In this document: piece by piece, positions 47,761-60,622 of the stretch
Layout: the number at the start of each line of letters is the position of its first letter
How positions within the stretch are numbered: the first letter of the stretch is position 1
Assembly: GCA_947034895.1 (NCBI GenBank)
Contig: OX344763.1
Coordinates: 49,971,025-50,035,024, forward strand
DNA: 64,000 bases
From: Rhytidiadelphus loreus
Taxonomy: Eukaryota; Streptophyta; Bryopsida; Hypnales; Hylocomiaceae
Direction: 5' to 3'
Program-made: the position numbers and the translations under genes
Notes under the pieces: model-generated
The model's database searches: none
What the model was told of the DNA's origin: nothing
What the model saw: only the letters and a program-made list of their open reading frames with translations

Positions 47761-50700
47761 CTTAATGAAAATGCTTTAGGTTCACATCTTCATGAATACT
47801 TAGTTTCAAATCAGTTTACATCTCCGTAAATTACGGAACCTAAAAACTGATTATACTGTGACGCATTTTTGAGTATCATATGCTTCCGTATTTTCGGGCG
47901 CCTTAATCGGATACTCTTCTCATCATTCTACTCTTTCAAGAAACAATGACGTGAGAGATGCATGATTCATTACTGAATGATACACTAGATCAGCTACAAA
48001 ATCTTCGGAACTCCCCTCCACGCGAGAGTAGTCTCTATACCTTTGGCTTCTGTTAGTACTACAAACGTTGGGAGACCTAATTTTGAAAGCTTTCAAATCA
48101 CGAAACGAACACAAATAAGTCACGACAAGTGGTTGCAATGATTTACCACAAACGCGGTCCCTTCGAACGCCTTCTACAAAAACTACTCGGCTACAAGAAT
48201 ATGCAACCGCACACGCTCTCCGCACGTACACTCTCCGCACATCATCTGCAGTACTAGTTCAAATGTATACAAGAGAAGAAGACGTAAAGCATCGGAGCCG
48301 ATTGAGACGACATGAAAAAGAAAAGAAGAGTTTCGAACTTCGGCGTGACGGTGTATCCACAACTCATTCGCGGGAACTCCAAGGCGAGATCGAAATGGCG
48401 CCAACTAAATTAACGAAGTATAATTTTGAACGCTCGGATTTCGAGGATTTCGGAATATTATAAAAGCCATAATTTGGGACTGCTTTTCAACTATGTAGCT
48501 AGGAAAGGGCATTCTCTGTAGCAGGTAATAATTGGTGGCACTGAAATTCTGGGTAATCAGAGCTACATAGATTCCCTCATTTATTGCTCAATAAGGGGAA
48601 TATCCTTTTCTTTGATACCAAATGAGGCGGATTGTCAGTGTTTGATACATGTCATAATTGCTACAGTGAAATAAAACTCAGCGCACAGTACCGAATTTTA
48701 CCATGACGATGCTCTTCCTATTATTATTATACTGTTGAGCAATTCTTGACAGTGCGGGTTTCCCGAGTTGGAGGGAACAAATGGGACCCCAACGAAGCTT
48801 AACAATGTAAGGTAATATGCTCTAAAAGCGACCATTTAAGAGCTGGTCCGCCTTTTTCATAGGCTTATGTGGACAGAATTATTTTTAGATCATTTTCCGG
48901 AGAAAGAAAAATGGATGTGGAAACTAACACAAGTGGTTTTATATTTTTCCAAGCATTTTTGAATTACCTATAAATTTTCGAAGATTCTAGGCACAGGCAC
49001 CTATTTGTGACCATAGGTCTCCCAAAATCTGTTCACTTACAATTTGTAAACAATTGTGCAGAAATGAAAGGCAATGATTGGCTCTTGCAATAGAAAAATA
49101 ATTTTTTTTCGATGCATTCCATTGCTTGAGTGGTCCATTTAAGGATAAACTTGTCTCCATTCTTCCCTCCAAAATAGGGGCGATTTGAAGAAGGTGGGCG
49201 CTTCTAGAGCATACTACCTTGCACTGTACATGTGCTTTGTTTCATGGCTATCGGACGTACGATTAAAAAATCAGGGATTGTTCAGTGCTATTGTGTTCAC
49301 ATTTTCCGAAATTTTGGATCTTTACAACTGCGCATCCTTAAATTCCATACTTGGTACCTTCAAAAACATGTTGCTGATGATTGGTGCACAAACTTTGTTT
49401 TGGGGCATTTGGATGTACAGTGAATAAATTTTGGGTTTTCGGTGTTATTTTCAACTCTTAAATTATCCTAATTTATGAATTTTTTCCTCCAATTGTATGC
49501 TTGGTATCATTTGAAAGCCCTCTTCAAGGAGCAGTGCATGCGCTTTGTTTTATGGCATTTCAATGTAGGATGTGAGAGTTATTGAGTTTTGAAGATTTTA
49601 TTGAATTGGAAAAATAGAAAAAAACTCTTCCTTTTTTTGGGATGTATCAACGACATAGGCCACTATAGTAAACATTAATTTAGGATAAGTGATAGTTTTG
49701 AAGAAGAGTACCGTGCCTTCTACTGTTTTCAGAGGAATAACAAAACTAGGTATATTATTTTTTTAATCTATGTAACAAACATTCTAAATCCAATAGCTTT
49801 CTCACCTTAGGTCAGAACACCCAAAAACTAAGTGCATTCTCCACTTTTGGCCAAGGGCTTTTCGATGCTATGAAATACAAAAGCAAGGGATGCATGATTA
49901 TAGACATCTGAACGTCCAAGGTTTAGGGTACGGTATGAAACACAGATTGAAGCAAGGTATGCATGATCGTAGGGATCTAAACGTAACAAACAAAAGAAGA
50001 AAACGAACCACAAAAGACAAAGAACTTAATTTAAGGTAATGATGACTTCAATACGGTGTGTATAAATGTATCTAATTGTTTATAATAGGACCACCTTATT
50101 GCCACCATTCCTAATCTTAGACCAATCAAATTGCATTGATAAGACAAATCATTTTCTTATCTTTGTCTTCTGTACTTTTACCTGAGTCATAATTATTAAA
50201 AATTGATTGCTTTAATATATAGTTGCGACTATAGCTTTACAAATTATAACACCTAAATTAATGATGGATGCTAGGTTGATAATCATCATTACAATGGTTT
50301 AAATAATTCAATGAGCCTAAATGTACACATACAGCTACCTTCATCATTTAAAAAAATATTATGGAGTAATATATGTGGCGACCAAATCCTGTAGAACATC
50401 ATGAACAATAAATTTTTGGCATTAAAATAATAGAAAATACATACTTTTACACTAAATTATAGATCTTGTTGAAAGATGGTACATCTAAATGTATATACAA
50501 TATGTGCTATTCAAGCATGTGAACAATTTATGAAGTATTATTTTTTATTTTTTAATGAACCTTATCACATGTTTACTATAATCATGGTGTACTTTTAGTT
50601 GTAACTAGTAGGCTCATGACAAGTGCATGCTTGTATGAAATCCATTGTAGTGTTTTTCTACCACAGTTGAGCCTTACAACTATTGTATCATTGGAGGTCA

Positions 50701-51249
50701 TTTTTTTTTGAGCAAAGGTAAAGCTCATTATTTTTCAATATAGAATGTTAAACAATAGTTATAATTTAGGGAATTGTATGATTCCAAATGTAAAAGACTT
50801 ATGTTGAGAAAAAAATTCATGTTAGTATAATGAATATTATTCTGAACCCTGTTCTTTTACTATATAGCATGATTATTATTTCTATGTCTACTTGTTTATT
50901 GTTTCTAATATGCAACACTTGTTCTAAGAATGAAGTAACATGAAGTTATAATAACCCCTATACTAATCATCTTGTACAAAATTTAGTTAAACTCAACTAA
51001 TGCCATCAGAATCCATGTTAGATATCATCACATATTTGTGGTTTGACCATTATTTGATCTTGATTTCATATTATCTAACAAGTAATTATGCACTTAAACT
51101 TCTTAAAACAACAAGAATTATGGTGAGCACATTTGGAACTGCCACAAATAAAATACAAGTTCTGTATGCATTGAGTGAAACTTAGTTCCTTAGTCATTTG
51201 GCTAATAATTCACATACATTAAAATTGTGTAAGGTTTAAAAAGCATTAC
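47761..51249. other. Noncoding middle of outer element
   Basis: No supported gene. A plus-strand frame at 48263-48463 (MYTREEDVKHRSRLRRHEKE...) and its surroundings are GC-richer than the rest and may be leader or promoter sequence of the transposase. The remainder is AT-rich. Confidence 0.4.
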
Positions 51250-51800
51250 TCGTGCCTGTACTTTAAAGCGCATGAATCCCCAAGTCATGGAATTTGAACT
51301 CAAAAGAGTGAAAAGAATTTAATGTACAAGTTGCAAATGGCCTAAGCTCTTGCAATTTGAAAAAAATAATAATATTTGGTCAATTGTGTGGAACTCTAAG
51401 CAAAAAACAATAAAATGCAATTAGTCGTGCCTGTACTTTAAAGCGCATGAATCCCCAAGTCATGGAATTTGAACGCAAAAGAGTGAAAAGAATTTAATGT
51501 ACAAGTTGCAAATGGCCTAAGCTCTTGCAATTTGAAAAAAAATAAATAATATTTGGTCAATTGTGTGGAACTCTAAGCAAAAAACAATAAAATGCAATTA
51601 GTCGTGCCTGTACTTTAAAGCGCATGAATCCCCAAGTCATGGAATTTGAACGCAAAAGAGTGAAAGAATTTAATGTACAAGTTGCAAATGGCCTAAGCTC
51701 TTGCAATTTGAAAAAAAAAAAATAATGGGATATGGTCAATTGTGTGGAACTCCAAGCAAGAATAAATAAAATGCAATAAGGCATGCCCTAACTTTAAGCT
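51250..51800. repeat. Tandem repeat, about 176 bp, three copies plus a partial
   Basis: Units starting TCGTGCCTGTACTTTAAAGC occur at 51250, 51425 and 51602, with a diverged partial copy near 51780. Copies are nearly identical, differing mainly in A-run length and small indels. Confidence 0.9.
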
Positions 51801-52629
51801 GTAGGAGAAACCAAAAGTCAAAGGTAGGGAAACATATTGAAGAAATTGTCTTCATTTATAAAAGAATTTAACAAAGCATTGATTTGATGATGATGATATT
51901 TCAAAAAATATACTTGAAGAATTAAAGTTGTGGTATGTTCTTTGCTTTCCTTTAAATGCAATAGCCTTCCAACGTACGTACTTGGATCTTATAACAGTAA
52001 TTGTAGATGTATATATAACTTTGAATTGGTGTAAGATCCTACAATTTGTTTTTTGAACTTATCTTTTAATTACTTTGTACTTCAATGTTATTAAAGATTC
52101 CTTATTGTACTATATTTCTTCATATAATTTGTGGCTTTGTTCTATTAATTAATGACAAAGAATGTTTATGTATAGGATACAAGTCTAATTTCTTCATATA
52201 CAGGACAAATGTGTAAATTTTGAAAATCTTGCATTGTACTTTGACCTCTAATGATCTTTAATTTCTGATTTCTTAGAAGTAGATGAATGATTTCATAACA
52301 CAATAGAAGTTACGAATAATTGTAGAGGTCGTAAGCTAATTCTATAACCTAAAGACAACGATGTGTCCATTTTTTGTCCAATGCATGTTATAGAATCCTT
52401 CTATGAGGACATAAGTGCAATTAATTTTCAAAAGCGGATAAAATCTATAGTATTTTGAATAACATCAAATTCTTCTTCAATTTTTGAAGCCGATATATCA
52501 CTTAGTAGTTAGTAACCAAGAGGATGATTTATATGGTTTAGGCTTGAAGGTTTAGTGGATTGAATGTTATTTTAAACCCAAATAATGTAGGATGAAATGA
52601 CACAATCATTCTACAAGTATTTGTAGTTA
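51801..52629. other. Noncoding AT-rich stretch
   Basis: No gene or repeat structure recognised. Confidence 0.4.
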
Positions 52630-52992
52630 TTAATATGCTTTGATATGATTATCAAAGGTTTTTGGTTTTCTATATGTCTGGGTATCAATCATATTGCCCG
52701 TACATGGAATTGAACCGGTTATCAATATGTGAGGTGATGCATCTCTAAGGAATTCGGGTATCGCATTGGTAACATTGTTGGGTCCGGGTATTTTTGGAAA
52801 ACCTTGGTAATCGGGGGCTAGGGTTTCACGTACTGGAGTCAGCAAAGGTGACCTCGGAATTTCAGGCATTCTTTTCGTGTGTTGTGGTTCAGGCGGTTCA
52901 GGCATTCTTTTCGTGTGCTGTGTTTCGTGCTTTTCTTGGCGTGTGCTATAGCGCTCTTGCATACAACTTTCTAGTTCCTTTTCTGTTGACAT
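52630..52992 (-). CDS. Hypothetical 120-aa open frame with internal repeat
   Basis: A complete minus-strand frame from ATG (MSTEKELESCMQERYSTRQE) with the duplicated motif QHTKRMPE (twice, from a short tandem DNA repeat), Pro-rich middle and end DNHIKAY. It has no homolog in the inner element and no domain that I recognise. It faces away from the cargo gene leader, so it could be a divergent gene, an exon or chance. Confidence 0.25.
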   Translation of the reverse strand: MSTEKELESCMQERYSTRQEKHETQHTKRMPEPPEPQHTKRMPEIPRSPLLTPVRETLAPDYQGFPKIPGPNNVTNAIPEFLRDASPHILITGSIPCTGNMIDTQTYRKPKTFDNHIKAY

Positions 52993-53005
52993 TTCTAGGT
53001 TAAGG

Positions 53006-53215
53006 GTTCTTCACAGTTATCTTCACTGTGGTTCCAGCGAGGCAACTTCGTGGTTTGCTACTGCATCGACGGGTCGCGGTTTGAGTCTTCATTTACGGGT
53101 CGGTGCGAGGGTTCTTCACAGTTTTCTTCACTATGGTTCCAGCGAGGCAACTTCGCAGTTTGGTACTGCATCGACGGATCGCGGGATCGCGGTTTGTTGC
53201 TTCATTCACGGGTCG
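53006..53215. repeat. Two-copy tandem repeat, period 105 bp
   Basis: GTTCTTCACAGTTATCTTCA begins one unit at 53006 and GTTCTTCACAGTTTTCTTCA the next at 53111. Both carry GGTTCCAGCGAGGCAACTTC and GCATCGACGG; the second has a short internal duplication. Confidence 0.8.
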
Positions 53216-53379
53216 GTGCAACAATGCGTTTTGTTCATTGGGGGCGTCCTCGAAGAACGGAACTGTGAGGTACGTTTCATTCTAACCTTTTTTAATTCTT
53301 CTTGCTCATTTCTGCTTGTTGCTTTACGGGTCACGGTCTTGACTTCCGGTTTAGGGTTCTAGGGTTATTACAGTTCTGA

Positions 53380-54420
53380 CTAATGGTTTGTTAAGTTCGA
53401 AGCAGCTTTGAGCGACAAATCAGACATCGGGGTTCTAGATTTCTAGTTTTAGGGTTTTCTTTGAGCATGAATTTCAGGTGCGAGGTTTGGGATTCTCGAA
53501 TTCTAGGCTTCAGGCTTCAGGTTCGCTGTACACAGTTGTCACTCCTGGTTTGTTAAGTTCAAGGTAAGATTTTAGCAGGAAATCATACATCGGAGTTATT
53601 GATTTTTGATAGTTCTGGTTTTACTTTTATCAAATTCAAGCTTTTGTCGTTATCGATTTCTAGGCTTCAACTCAGTTTTAGGGTGCAATTCAAGCTTTTG
53701 ACGTTATCGATTTCTGGGCTTCAGCTTAGTTTTAGGGTGCAATTCAAGCTTCGTCCTTTCAGGGTTCTGCTTGTCCGTTTACAGGTGCTTTGTTAAGTTC
53801 AAGGTAGCTCTGCCCGACAAATCAGACCTCGGTGTTTTTGATTTCTGGATTTAGGGTTTTCTTTGGGCAGGAATTGAAGCCTCCACGCTCTTGATTTCTG
53901 TGCTTTAGGTTAGTTTCTTGCAGTAATTGAAGCATCGGGGTTCTTCATATCTGTGCTTTAGGTCCGCTGTGAGGAGTTGTCACTCCTGGTTTGTTAAGTT
54001 CAAGGGTAGATTAGAGCAGCAAATCATACATCGGAGTTATTGATTTCTGATAGTTTTGGTTTTTACGTTCAATAGGAATTCAAGCTTCTGACGTTATTGA
54101 TTTGTGGGCTTCAGCTTAGTTTTAGGGTGCAATTGCAGCTTCGTCCTTTTAGGGTTCTGCTTGTCAGTTTAAAGGTGCTTTGTTAAGTTCAAGGAAGCTC
54201 TGCCCAACAAATCAGAACTAGGTATATTTTTTATTTCTGGGTTTAGGGTTTTTTTTGGGTAGGAATTGAAGCCTCCATGCTCTTGATTTCTGTGCTTTAG
54301 GTTAGTTTTTTGCAGCAACTAAAGCCTCGGGGTTCTTCATATCTGTGCTTCAGGTTCGCTGTGCACAGTTCTCAGTCGTTGTTTCTTAAGTTCAAGGTGT
54401 GCACAGTTGCTTCTCGCAGC
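53380..54420. repeat. Tandem repeat, about 390-400 bp, nearly three copies, in leader-like sequence
   Basis: Blocks with TTTGTTAAGTTCAAG, CGACAAATCAGA and GGGTTTTCTTTGG recur near 53390, 53785 and 54175. The last two are 390 bp apart and closely similar. The sequence is rich in GTTTAGGG/TTTAGGTT motifs and pyrimidines, like the long leader introns of plant genes, and lies upstream of the outer cargo gene on the plus strand. Confidence 0.75.
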
Positions 54421-55400
54421 AAATCTGACCTCGTAGTTCTTGATTCTCCAGCTTTAGGTTATTTGCCCTTTCATTTATAGCACTGCATTTGATAGTTTAG
54501 ATTTTAGTATTCTTCGGCTGATTCATCGGGTTCGGGTGAAAACCTTAGGTTTAGGGTGTCTAGGCTTGCATTCGAAAAGCATTAGGATTTCCAAAGCTGG
54601 ATATCTATAGGGTTCTTTCTGCGATTGCAGGTTTTATTGTTTTAATTGTTTAGCTTTTAGATTGTTTGATTGTTTGAATTTGTTAGCTTATACGTGGTTA
54701 GGGTTGCACTTGAATTTGATGGATTTTTGCATTGCAGGGTGTGGGTTTAGGAAGAGGAAGCCACAGTGATTTGAAGTACTTAGTGCTAGCTGCAATATCA
54801 ATTGTGTTTTTGCTAGCTGTCCATCAATTTTTTTCTTGACATTGTGGTGTGGGATTGTAATTGATACAGGATTGTGGAAGAGTGTCTTCGTGAGGAATGT
54901 GGGAGGTCTTGGAAGGAGGATTGCGCTATTACTGAGCTCATGTCATCCAGTTTGTAGAAGATTTCTTTGTCAGTCATCGCAGGTATGACAATCACGTCTA
55001 CATTGTGCAAGCTTTGTTTGTTTCGGTTTTTTCTGGCTACTTGTTATTCATTTCAGTGTCAAGAGTGCAGTTCTTGTTCGGCAATGTTGTAATGCTTCCA
55101 GGTAAACTTCACTGTAGAAGTCTTAGGCATACGGCAGCATTTGTTGCCGCATAGTAAACGTGCACTCTTAGCACAATACAAGTTTTTACTGCAAATGTCA
55201 TGTGGTATGCAATGTATTCAATGTCTGCAATACCATACCATTTCTTGGAGATGAAATGGTAGTATGAATTTGATGTCATTGAGTTCTAAATCGTATGTTA
55301 TTCGAACGTGAAATGTTCATGCAGAAATTGAGGCAGTACGCGTCGATTGAACGGAAAAACAAATACATTTGAGGACCGGGACATTCACAAGCGAATCAGG
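54421..55400 (+). promoter_or_regulatory. Leader region of outer cargo gene
   Basis: No coding frame supported. The plus strand continues leader-like T-rich sequence. A leader intron ending at the acceptor ATTTTTCAG just before the cargo ATG (56110) is inferred. Confidence 0.3.
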
Positions 55401-55512
55401 TAAAAGAACGCAGTTTTGATTTAGCTCGATGTCAATTTAGCGTATCCCGAACTGAATGACGTTGAATAATTTTCCGGACACATATACTAGTACCAATACC
55501 GGTTTGAAGAAA

Positions 55513-56070
55513 ATCAGCTCGACTCGAGCTTATTCTCAGAGGGCACAGTGAATTCTAAAAAAGACTCTAGGAAATTCAAAAGAATGTTTAGCTCCTATAG
55601 AATAGTTGACAGTAACAAAAATTCAGTATCGATTTTTACAGAAATCGTGCGCCTAATGAATCAGCTCGAATCGAACTGACGTCGACTAGGAAAAGACTTC
55701 AACGGTGAAGTAGTGACAAGTTAGCTCGATTCGAGCTGACAGCCTCCAAAAAACCAATCACGCATTCAGAAGACCGGAGAGAAAAGAAAAGAAAAAAGAC
55801 AATAAAACGAGGCTAAAAGGATAATAATAATTATATAATGCAATGTAAACAGGTTTTAATAGATATGATAGAAAGACATGACTAATAAAGAAATAAATCC
55901 ACATACCAGCTCGATTCGAGCTCAATGAATCGCATAGGTAGTCAAGGAGAACAAACTCACGTCCATGACATCGTAAAATACACAAATATCAAAAATCAGG
56001 AAAGTAAAATAAAAAGATTGAAATAAAACACGCATTAAGCTAATCTTCATAACAGCTCGAATCGAGCTAA
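55513..56070. repeat. Cluster of five outer-type palindromes upstream of cargo gene
   Basis: Sites near 55513 (TCAGCTCGACTCGAGCTTA), 55660 (TCAGCTCGAATCGAACTGA), 55721 (TTAGCTCGATTCGAGCTGA), 55905 (CCAGCTCGATTCGAGCTCA) and 56052 (ACAGCTCGAATCGAGCTAA). This matches the location of the 35.0-35.6 kb cluster in the inner element. Confidence 0.9.
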
Positions 56071-56109
56071 ACGCCTCTACTATTAAAACATGCAATTCTA
56101 TTTTTCAGA

Positions 56110-57555
56110 ATGGAGAGCTAGATAACGAAGCTGGAGCATTATTTTACCAAATGCTCATCGGGAACTGTCGATGACGAAGGAGACGGGGATGACTTTCTCA
56201 ACGACGGGGACTACTGGGAATTCATACATCCAGAGAAAGTCGAGTCCTGGAGTTTGCTCATGATACCCTGTTCCGAACACATCTGCTTCTGTGTGAAATA
56301 CTTCGGCATGGACGTGTACATCCCGTTGTCATACGATGAACGAATCAAAGACGTGGTGGAGGACGTCCCACCAAAAATTAAGATTCATTGTGTCACAACG
56401 CAGACTGATGTGGTTGCAGCACGTCAATATAACTTTATGATAGTCCTGAACTCTGATCAGATTCCGTTTCGTGTAAACCACTTCATGAATTCCCTAGAAA
56501 CAATGTCGTTTCAGGATGAGCTTCCTGAGCTAGAGCAGAAAGTGAGTGAGAAGTTATTTCAGAAGGCAAATGGAGATCCTCTTACGGGACGAAGACTGTG
56601 CTTGAAAATCAGAGCTCTCTTTCAGGATTTCGCTGTTCTGAAAGCAAAAATGCAGATAGAGAAGGCTAGTACAACGGCCCGAACCGTTAGTCTCAACCAA
56701 GGTAGTCAAGGTGCGTCACAAATGTCAACTGACAATCAGTCTCCTGTGAACGCGACACGGCGGGGGATAAGAAACAAGAATGCGACGGAGACATCTAACA
56801 GGGTCAGGTCGAAGAGTAATCTTGCATTGACATCGCTGCAGATACCACTTGAGAAGTCTACAGACACATTTGTAGTTGAGGATATAAGCGTGGACATGAC
56901 TGAGATACCGGAGTCATTGAAAACAAATCGCAATCCAGACTACGAAGAATCGAACAAAGCGTACAAAAAGTTCTAGATCACCTGCGCAGATGTTTTTCTG
57001 TACAAAATGGAAAAAAAAGACTTGCCTATTGAAAAGCTCATTCAAGCACCGGCTACACTGAACATCCGAAGTAAAGAGGACAGTATTGTTGAAGGCATGA
57101 TGCACTGGCTTGTGAATATGCCAGACCACAGCGCAAGGCAAACACTGTGCGTAATGCCGAAGAAAAAGCCAACGAGACTTGGCAACGACTCATGGAACGA
57201 CATCAAGGACGAAGAATTTTACATCATTAATGGGCAGCACAGTGTTTGGGCCAGTAGGCTAATGCAAGACCCCAAATTCGGTATCGATGCGGACATTATA
57301 CGTGACTTTAGCTCCTGGAGCTGCTATATTGCGTGGACCGAGGACGAAGAGATACTCCGATCAATTTCGGCTTACTTTAACCATGTGAACCATTTTCAAG
57401 CTATCCAGCCATCATGGGCCACAAATATTCTAGGAGCCAGGAGTGTATGGGAAGAGATGGATAAGCCTAGGAATCCAAGGGATGACGCCCCAGCAGGATC
57501 GGTGTCAAACTCCAGACGGACTCGAGAAGCACACGACAATAGGCTTAAATGGGTG
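56110..57555 (+). pseudogene. Outer cargo gene, exon 1: ParB/DGQHR-like motif, two in-frame stops
   Basis: A 482-codon exon from ATG right after ATTTTTCAG to donor GTAAGT, matching the 480 codons of the inner copy. TAG at codon 4 (56119-56121; the inner copy has Gln) and TAG at codon 289 (56974-56976) interrupt it; the frame is otherwise open. Shared blocks include WEFIHPEKVESWSLLMIP (inner WEWSDPERVEYWTIILVP) and the ParB-like FYIINGQHSVWASRLMQD (Asn374-Gly-Gln-His377), then ISAYFNHVNHFQAIQPSWAT. Translation from the first ATG would end after three residues, so only an internal start could give protein. Confidence 0.65.
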
Positions 57556-57563
57556 GTAAGTTA

Positions 57564-57657
57564 TTCAGTTCGAATTGAGCTTGCAATAAGCTACTTGTCC
57601 ATTCAATAGAAAAACAGTAGGTCCTTATCCATGGGATCAGCTCGATTCGAGCTAAGC
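57564..57657. repeat. Two outer-type palindromes in cargo intron 1-2
   Basis: TTCAGTTCGAATTGAGCTT and TCAGCTCGATTCGAGCTAAG lie in the 135-bp intron between exons 1 and 2, as two inner-type sites do in the inner element. Confidence 0.8.
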
Positions 57658-57690
57658 ATACTAATCGTTCGATAATCGTTTTTTTTCCAG

Positions 57691-59043
57691 GAATTCACGA
57701 AGGCCATGCAAATGCGTTTCTCGATGATCGATGTGGCTAAATCACATCAGAAAGCCAAAGCCAAAGACTCCAAGGGGGCATTGGTGATCACTAATGAAAT
57801 AAAAATCATCACAGCCCCGGATAATGTTTTCAACCTGTGGAGCGAAGTGATATTGTGTGCATCGCATGGTGAGCTCATCGACGCTGATACGCTGAAGAAA
57901 TTCAACGTGCGCTCTTCGTGGAAGACAAAGAACGGAATGCTGAACAAGGAATTCTTTAAATTTTTCGGTAATCTCACGAACGATGACTTGGTTACACTTG
58001 CCAACCACATCCTCAATAGAACTGGTAGTAAGAGGAATCATGCTCATCCCAAAGTGATAGTGAGGCAAACCTCTTCAGTTCTCGAGAGCTGTTATACTGC
58101 CAAGGAGTGGGTGGAAAGGAAGAAACGAAAGCAATACGTGAAAAAAGAGTTGAACAAACTCGATCCCACGTTAGGTCTTCTCAACGCTGTTGGTGAGCTT
58201 GTGCCGTCAAAATGGAAAGACTTCAAGCAAAAGTACAGTATTACTTCTGCGACAATGAATGTTCTACTTGAATGACCAGGAGAGGAGTACTTCTCGGAGG
58301 TGAAGCAGATCAAGTCCAAAAATAAGACCACTTCTGAGATTTCAGAGAAAACTGCTGCTTTCTTTAAAGTCTTTCTACGGGACCGAAAATCATTTGTTCC
58401 ACCATCCGCTGAGGCTTACTATGCGCCTTATGATATTGAGAAGGACCAGCACACTGCCTGGCCTTCGAATGTATATACTGTTGACACGGCGACAGATTTC
58501 AGACTCGGAGTCATAGACTTCCGTTTTATTCCGGGAGTTTTATCTAAGAAGAGGGGTACAATTGCCATTCCGTACTTCAGCACAGTCATGCAGTCATTGC
58601 AAGGGAAACAACAACCATTGCTAGAAGAGGTCCCGGCATGGCTATTCATCTGTGCGGATTTGGTAGAGCAGACTCAGGTACTAGCTTTCGTGCAGGGCCA
58701 CGAGATCTTGAACACATACAAATGCCACTTTGCGGATTACGTGCCGGGACCGTATGAGCGAATGGGAGACATGGCCTCCGCAAAAGCAAAGTCCCACCAC
58801 AAAGTGTTGTTGACGTTCCTACAAAAACCAATATCTTCGCTTATCGGGAACATGCCGGACACATTCGAGGCTCCAGAGACTCCAGTATTCACGAAACCTC
58901 GAGGATATAACGAGTTGGAATTCCGTCTGTACAATACAGAACTGCGCATGGAGTTCTACCTGTGGGTAGTGAATAAGTTCTGCAAATCTGGCACAAGCGT
59001 TTTCTCGTTTTTTGCTGGAGGAAAGTTAACATGTGTTGCTGTG
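57691..59043 (+). pseudogene. Outer cargo gene, exon 2, one in-frame stop
   Basis: Exactly 1353 nt like the inner copy; acceptor TTTTTTCCAG, donor GTAGGT, phase 0. Starts EFTKAMQMRFSMIDVAKSHQ. TGA at codon 195 (58273-58275) stands where the inner copy has Gly (NGPPDEYF). Conserved blocks: HAHPKVIVRQTSSVLESCYT, AKEWVERKKRKQ, PSKWKDFKQKYS, DYVPGPYERMGDMA, FRLYNTELRMEFYLWVVNKF and FFAGGKLTC. No domain recognised; the basic stretch AKEWVERKKRKQ is a candidate DNA contact region. Confidence 0.65.
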
Positions 59044-59062
59044 GTAGGTTTCCCGTCTCCTA

Positions 59063-59083
59063 GTCAGCTCGAATCGAGCTAAT
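59063..59083. repeat. Outer-type palindrome in cargo intron 2-3
   Basis: TCAGCTCGAATCGAGCTAA lies in the 122-bp intron, at the place where the inner element has two of its own type. Confidence 0.85.
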
Positions 59084-59165
59084 GCATCTCTCCTTGAATT
59101 GCTGACTTCATTGTCAGTGTGTGCCATTTCCAAAATGTTGTTCTCATGCCCTCTTGTGCATGCAG

Positions 59166-60111
59166 ATGAGTTCAGTGAACGTGTTTGCGGCGGGTGTCAA
59201 AGGAGATTCATCGTTCTGGAACGACATTGCATTCACTGCAATGAAACTTGATAGAGCGGATTTCCTCGAAAGTGGCTATGTGGTCTCACTTCCAAGGACA
59301 GCGAAGCCTCCTGTATCTAGGACGCCGCCGCCGACATCATCTAGGAAAAGAAAAGCTTCACCCTGGGATTCGCCACCAACTGGTCACCGTGGCAAGTCCC
59401 CAGCTGTTGAACCTGATGTTCTCTCCGACTCCGCGGAGGACGCCGAGGATTTCTATGAAGAGCAATTCGCAGAGGATTTGAGTACCCCCGTTGTTCCCAC
59501 ACCAACAGAAAATCGTGGTTCTTCGGCTTCGAGTGGTCAGGCAGTAGAGGAGCAGCCTTCTGGCACTCCTTCTTCTGTCGTTCCCCGGAGGACGAAGAGA
59601 CTTTCCCGGCACGAGGAGTACTTAGAAAGAAGGCTTGCAGAAATCGAAGAGAAACAACTTGCAGAGAGAACCGCCAACATTGCCATGCACGCTCAGACAA
59701 AGCAGCGGCTTGATACGATTCAAACATTCATGCTCGAGGATTCTGCACAGGCGAACAATAAATTAGACTCCATCATAAACTTCATGAGGGGTGCAAGGCC
59801 GCTTGCAGAAATTGGACCCCTACCTAAGAAACCCCATTTTCAGCTTGACAGTGAGCCTGCAAGTTCGGATGTATTGCTTTTGGGTCATGCTGATACTGCT
59901 AAATTTGCAATCCCTACCACTCCTTCGCATATCCCAACCCGAGAGAAATCTCCCCCTCCTTCTACGACAAATGCAGACGGGGTTCCAATTGAAGTCGAGG
60001 CTACATCCATTCAGCCGCAAATTGAAGGTGAAAGTCCGCTCGGTTCCAATGTCCAATCATCCGGAATAGATCTACAGTCTGGTGCATTGCTTGGGCTCGA
60101 CGCAGGCACAG
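59166..60111 (+). CDS. Outer cargo gene, exon 3
   Basis: Starts MSSVNVFAAGVKGDSSFWND after GCATGCAG and ends in phase 1 (DAGT plus G) at GTGCTC; 946 nt, open. After the start (K/R-x-D-F-L-E/D-S/G shared with inner exon 3) come a basic Pro-rich part (SSRKRKASPWDSPPTGHRGK), an acidic part, and a helical Glu/Arg-rich block (RHEEYLERRLAEIEEKQLAE) that may form a coiled coil, then a disordered tail. Confidence 0.65.
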
Positions 60112-60148
60112 GTGCTCATCATTAATCACTCGATGTCAATTGTGTAGT

Positions 60149-60168
60149 CTAGCTCGACTCGAGCTGAT
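60149..60168. repeat. Outer-type palindrome in cargo intron 3-4
   Basis: CTAGCTCGACTCGAGCTGAT. The inner element has a degenerate site in the same intron (30619-30639). Confidence 0.8.
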
Positions 60169-60362
60169 TCGTTCCATAGGTTGTATGATGTAGTACCGTC
60201 ATAATAGAGAAATAGACTAATTTTGACAATGTTGAACTTGTACTGGACTAAACCATGGAGTTCAGAGTTTTCCAAATCATTTTTGTATTTTAAATCACAT
60301 TATATGAGGCTCTTATAGTCAGATTTCTTACGGATATTTTATTGTGCATCCCTTGCTCGCAG

Positions 60363-60622
60363 GCCCTGGTGTAGTTTTGATGTCCTCTCCTGTTAATGCA
60401 AGAGTAATCGCTGCTCCGTCTCCTTCTATTGATCATGTCGCTCAGGATCAAAACAATTTGATGGATGGTATGGTCGTGGTGACGACGGATGTGCCTACAT
60501 CCACTCTTGAATCTGATGACGTCGTGATCCCTGATGCGGACCTTATGGAGGTTCAAATTCCAGAGCCAACAACGGGGAAGGGGAATGTCGCCATGGACAC
60601 CATTGAATCCTCGCAACAACAG
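60363..60622 (+). CDS. Outer cargo gene, exon 4
   Basis: Phase-1 start (G plus GC, giving GPGVVLMSSPVNARVIAAPS) after TTGCTCGCAG, ending TIESSQQQ at GTAAGA in phase 0. The acidic composition (ESDDVVIPDADLMEVQIPEP) parallels inner exon 4, although it is shorter (260 against 482 nt). Confidence 0.6.

Noticed and set aside
48263..48463. 66-codon basic open frame (MYTREEDVKHRSRL) as a gene
   Set aside because: Short, no homolog in the other element, no splice or domain support.
52630..52992. 120-codon frame as a conserved third gene of the transposon family
   Set aside because: No counterpart in the inner element and its repeat motif comes from a short DNA tandem duplication; kept only as a low-confidence hypothetical.
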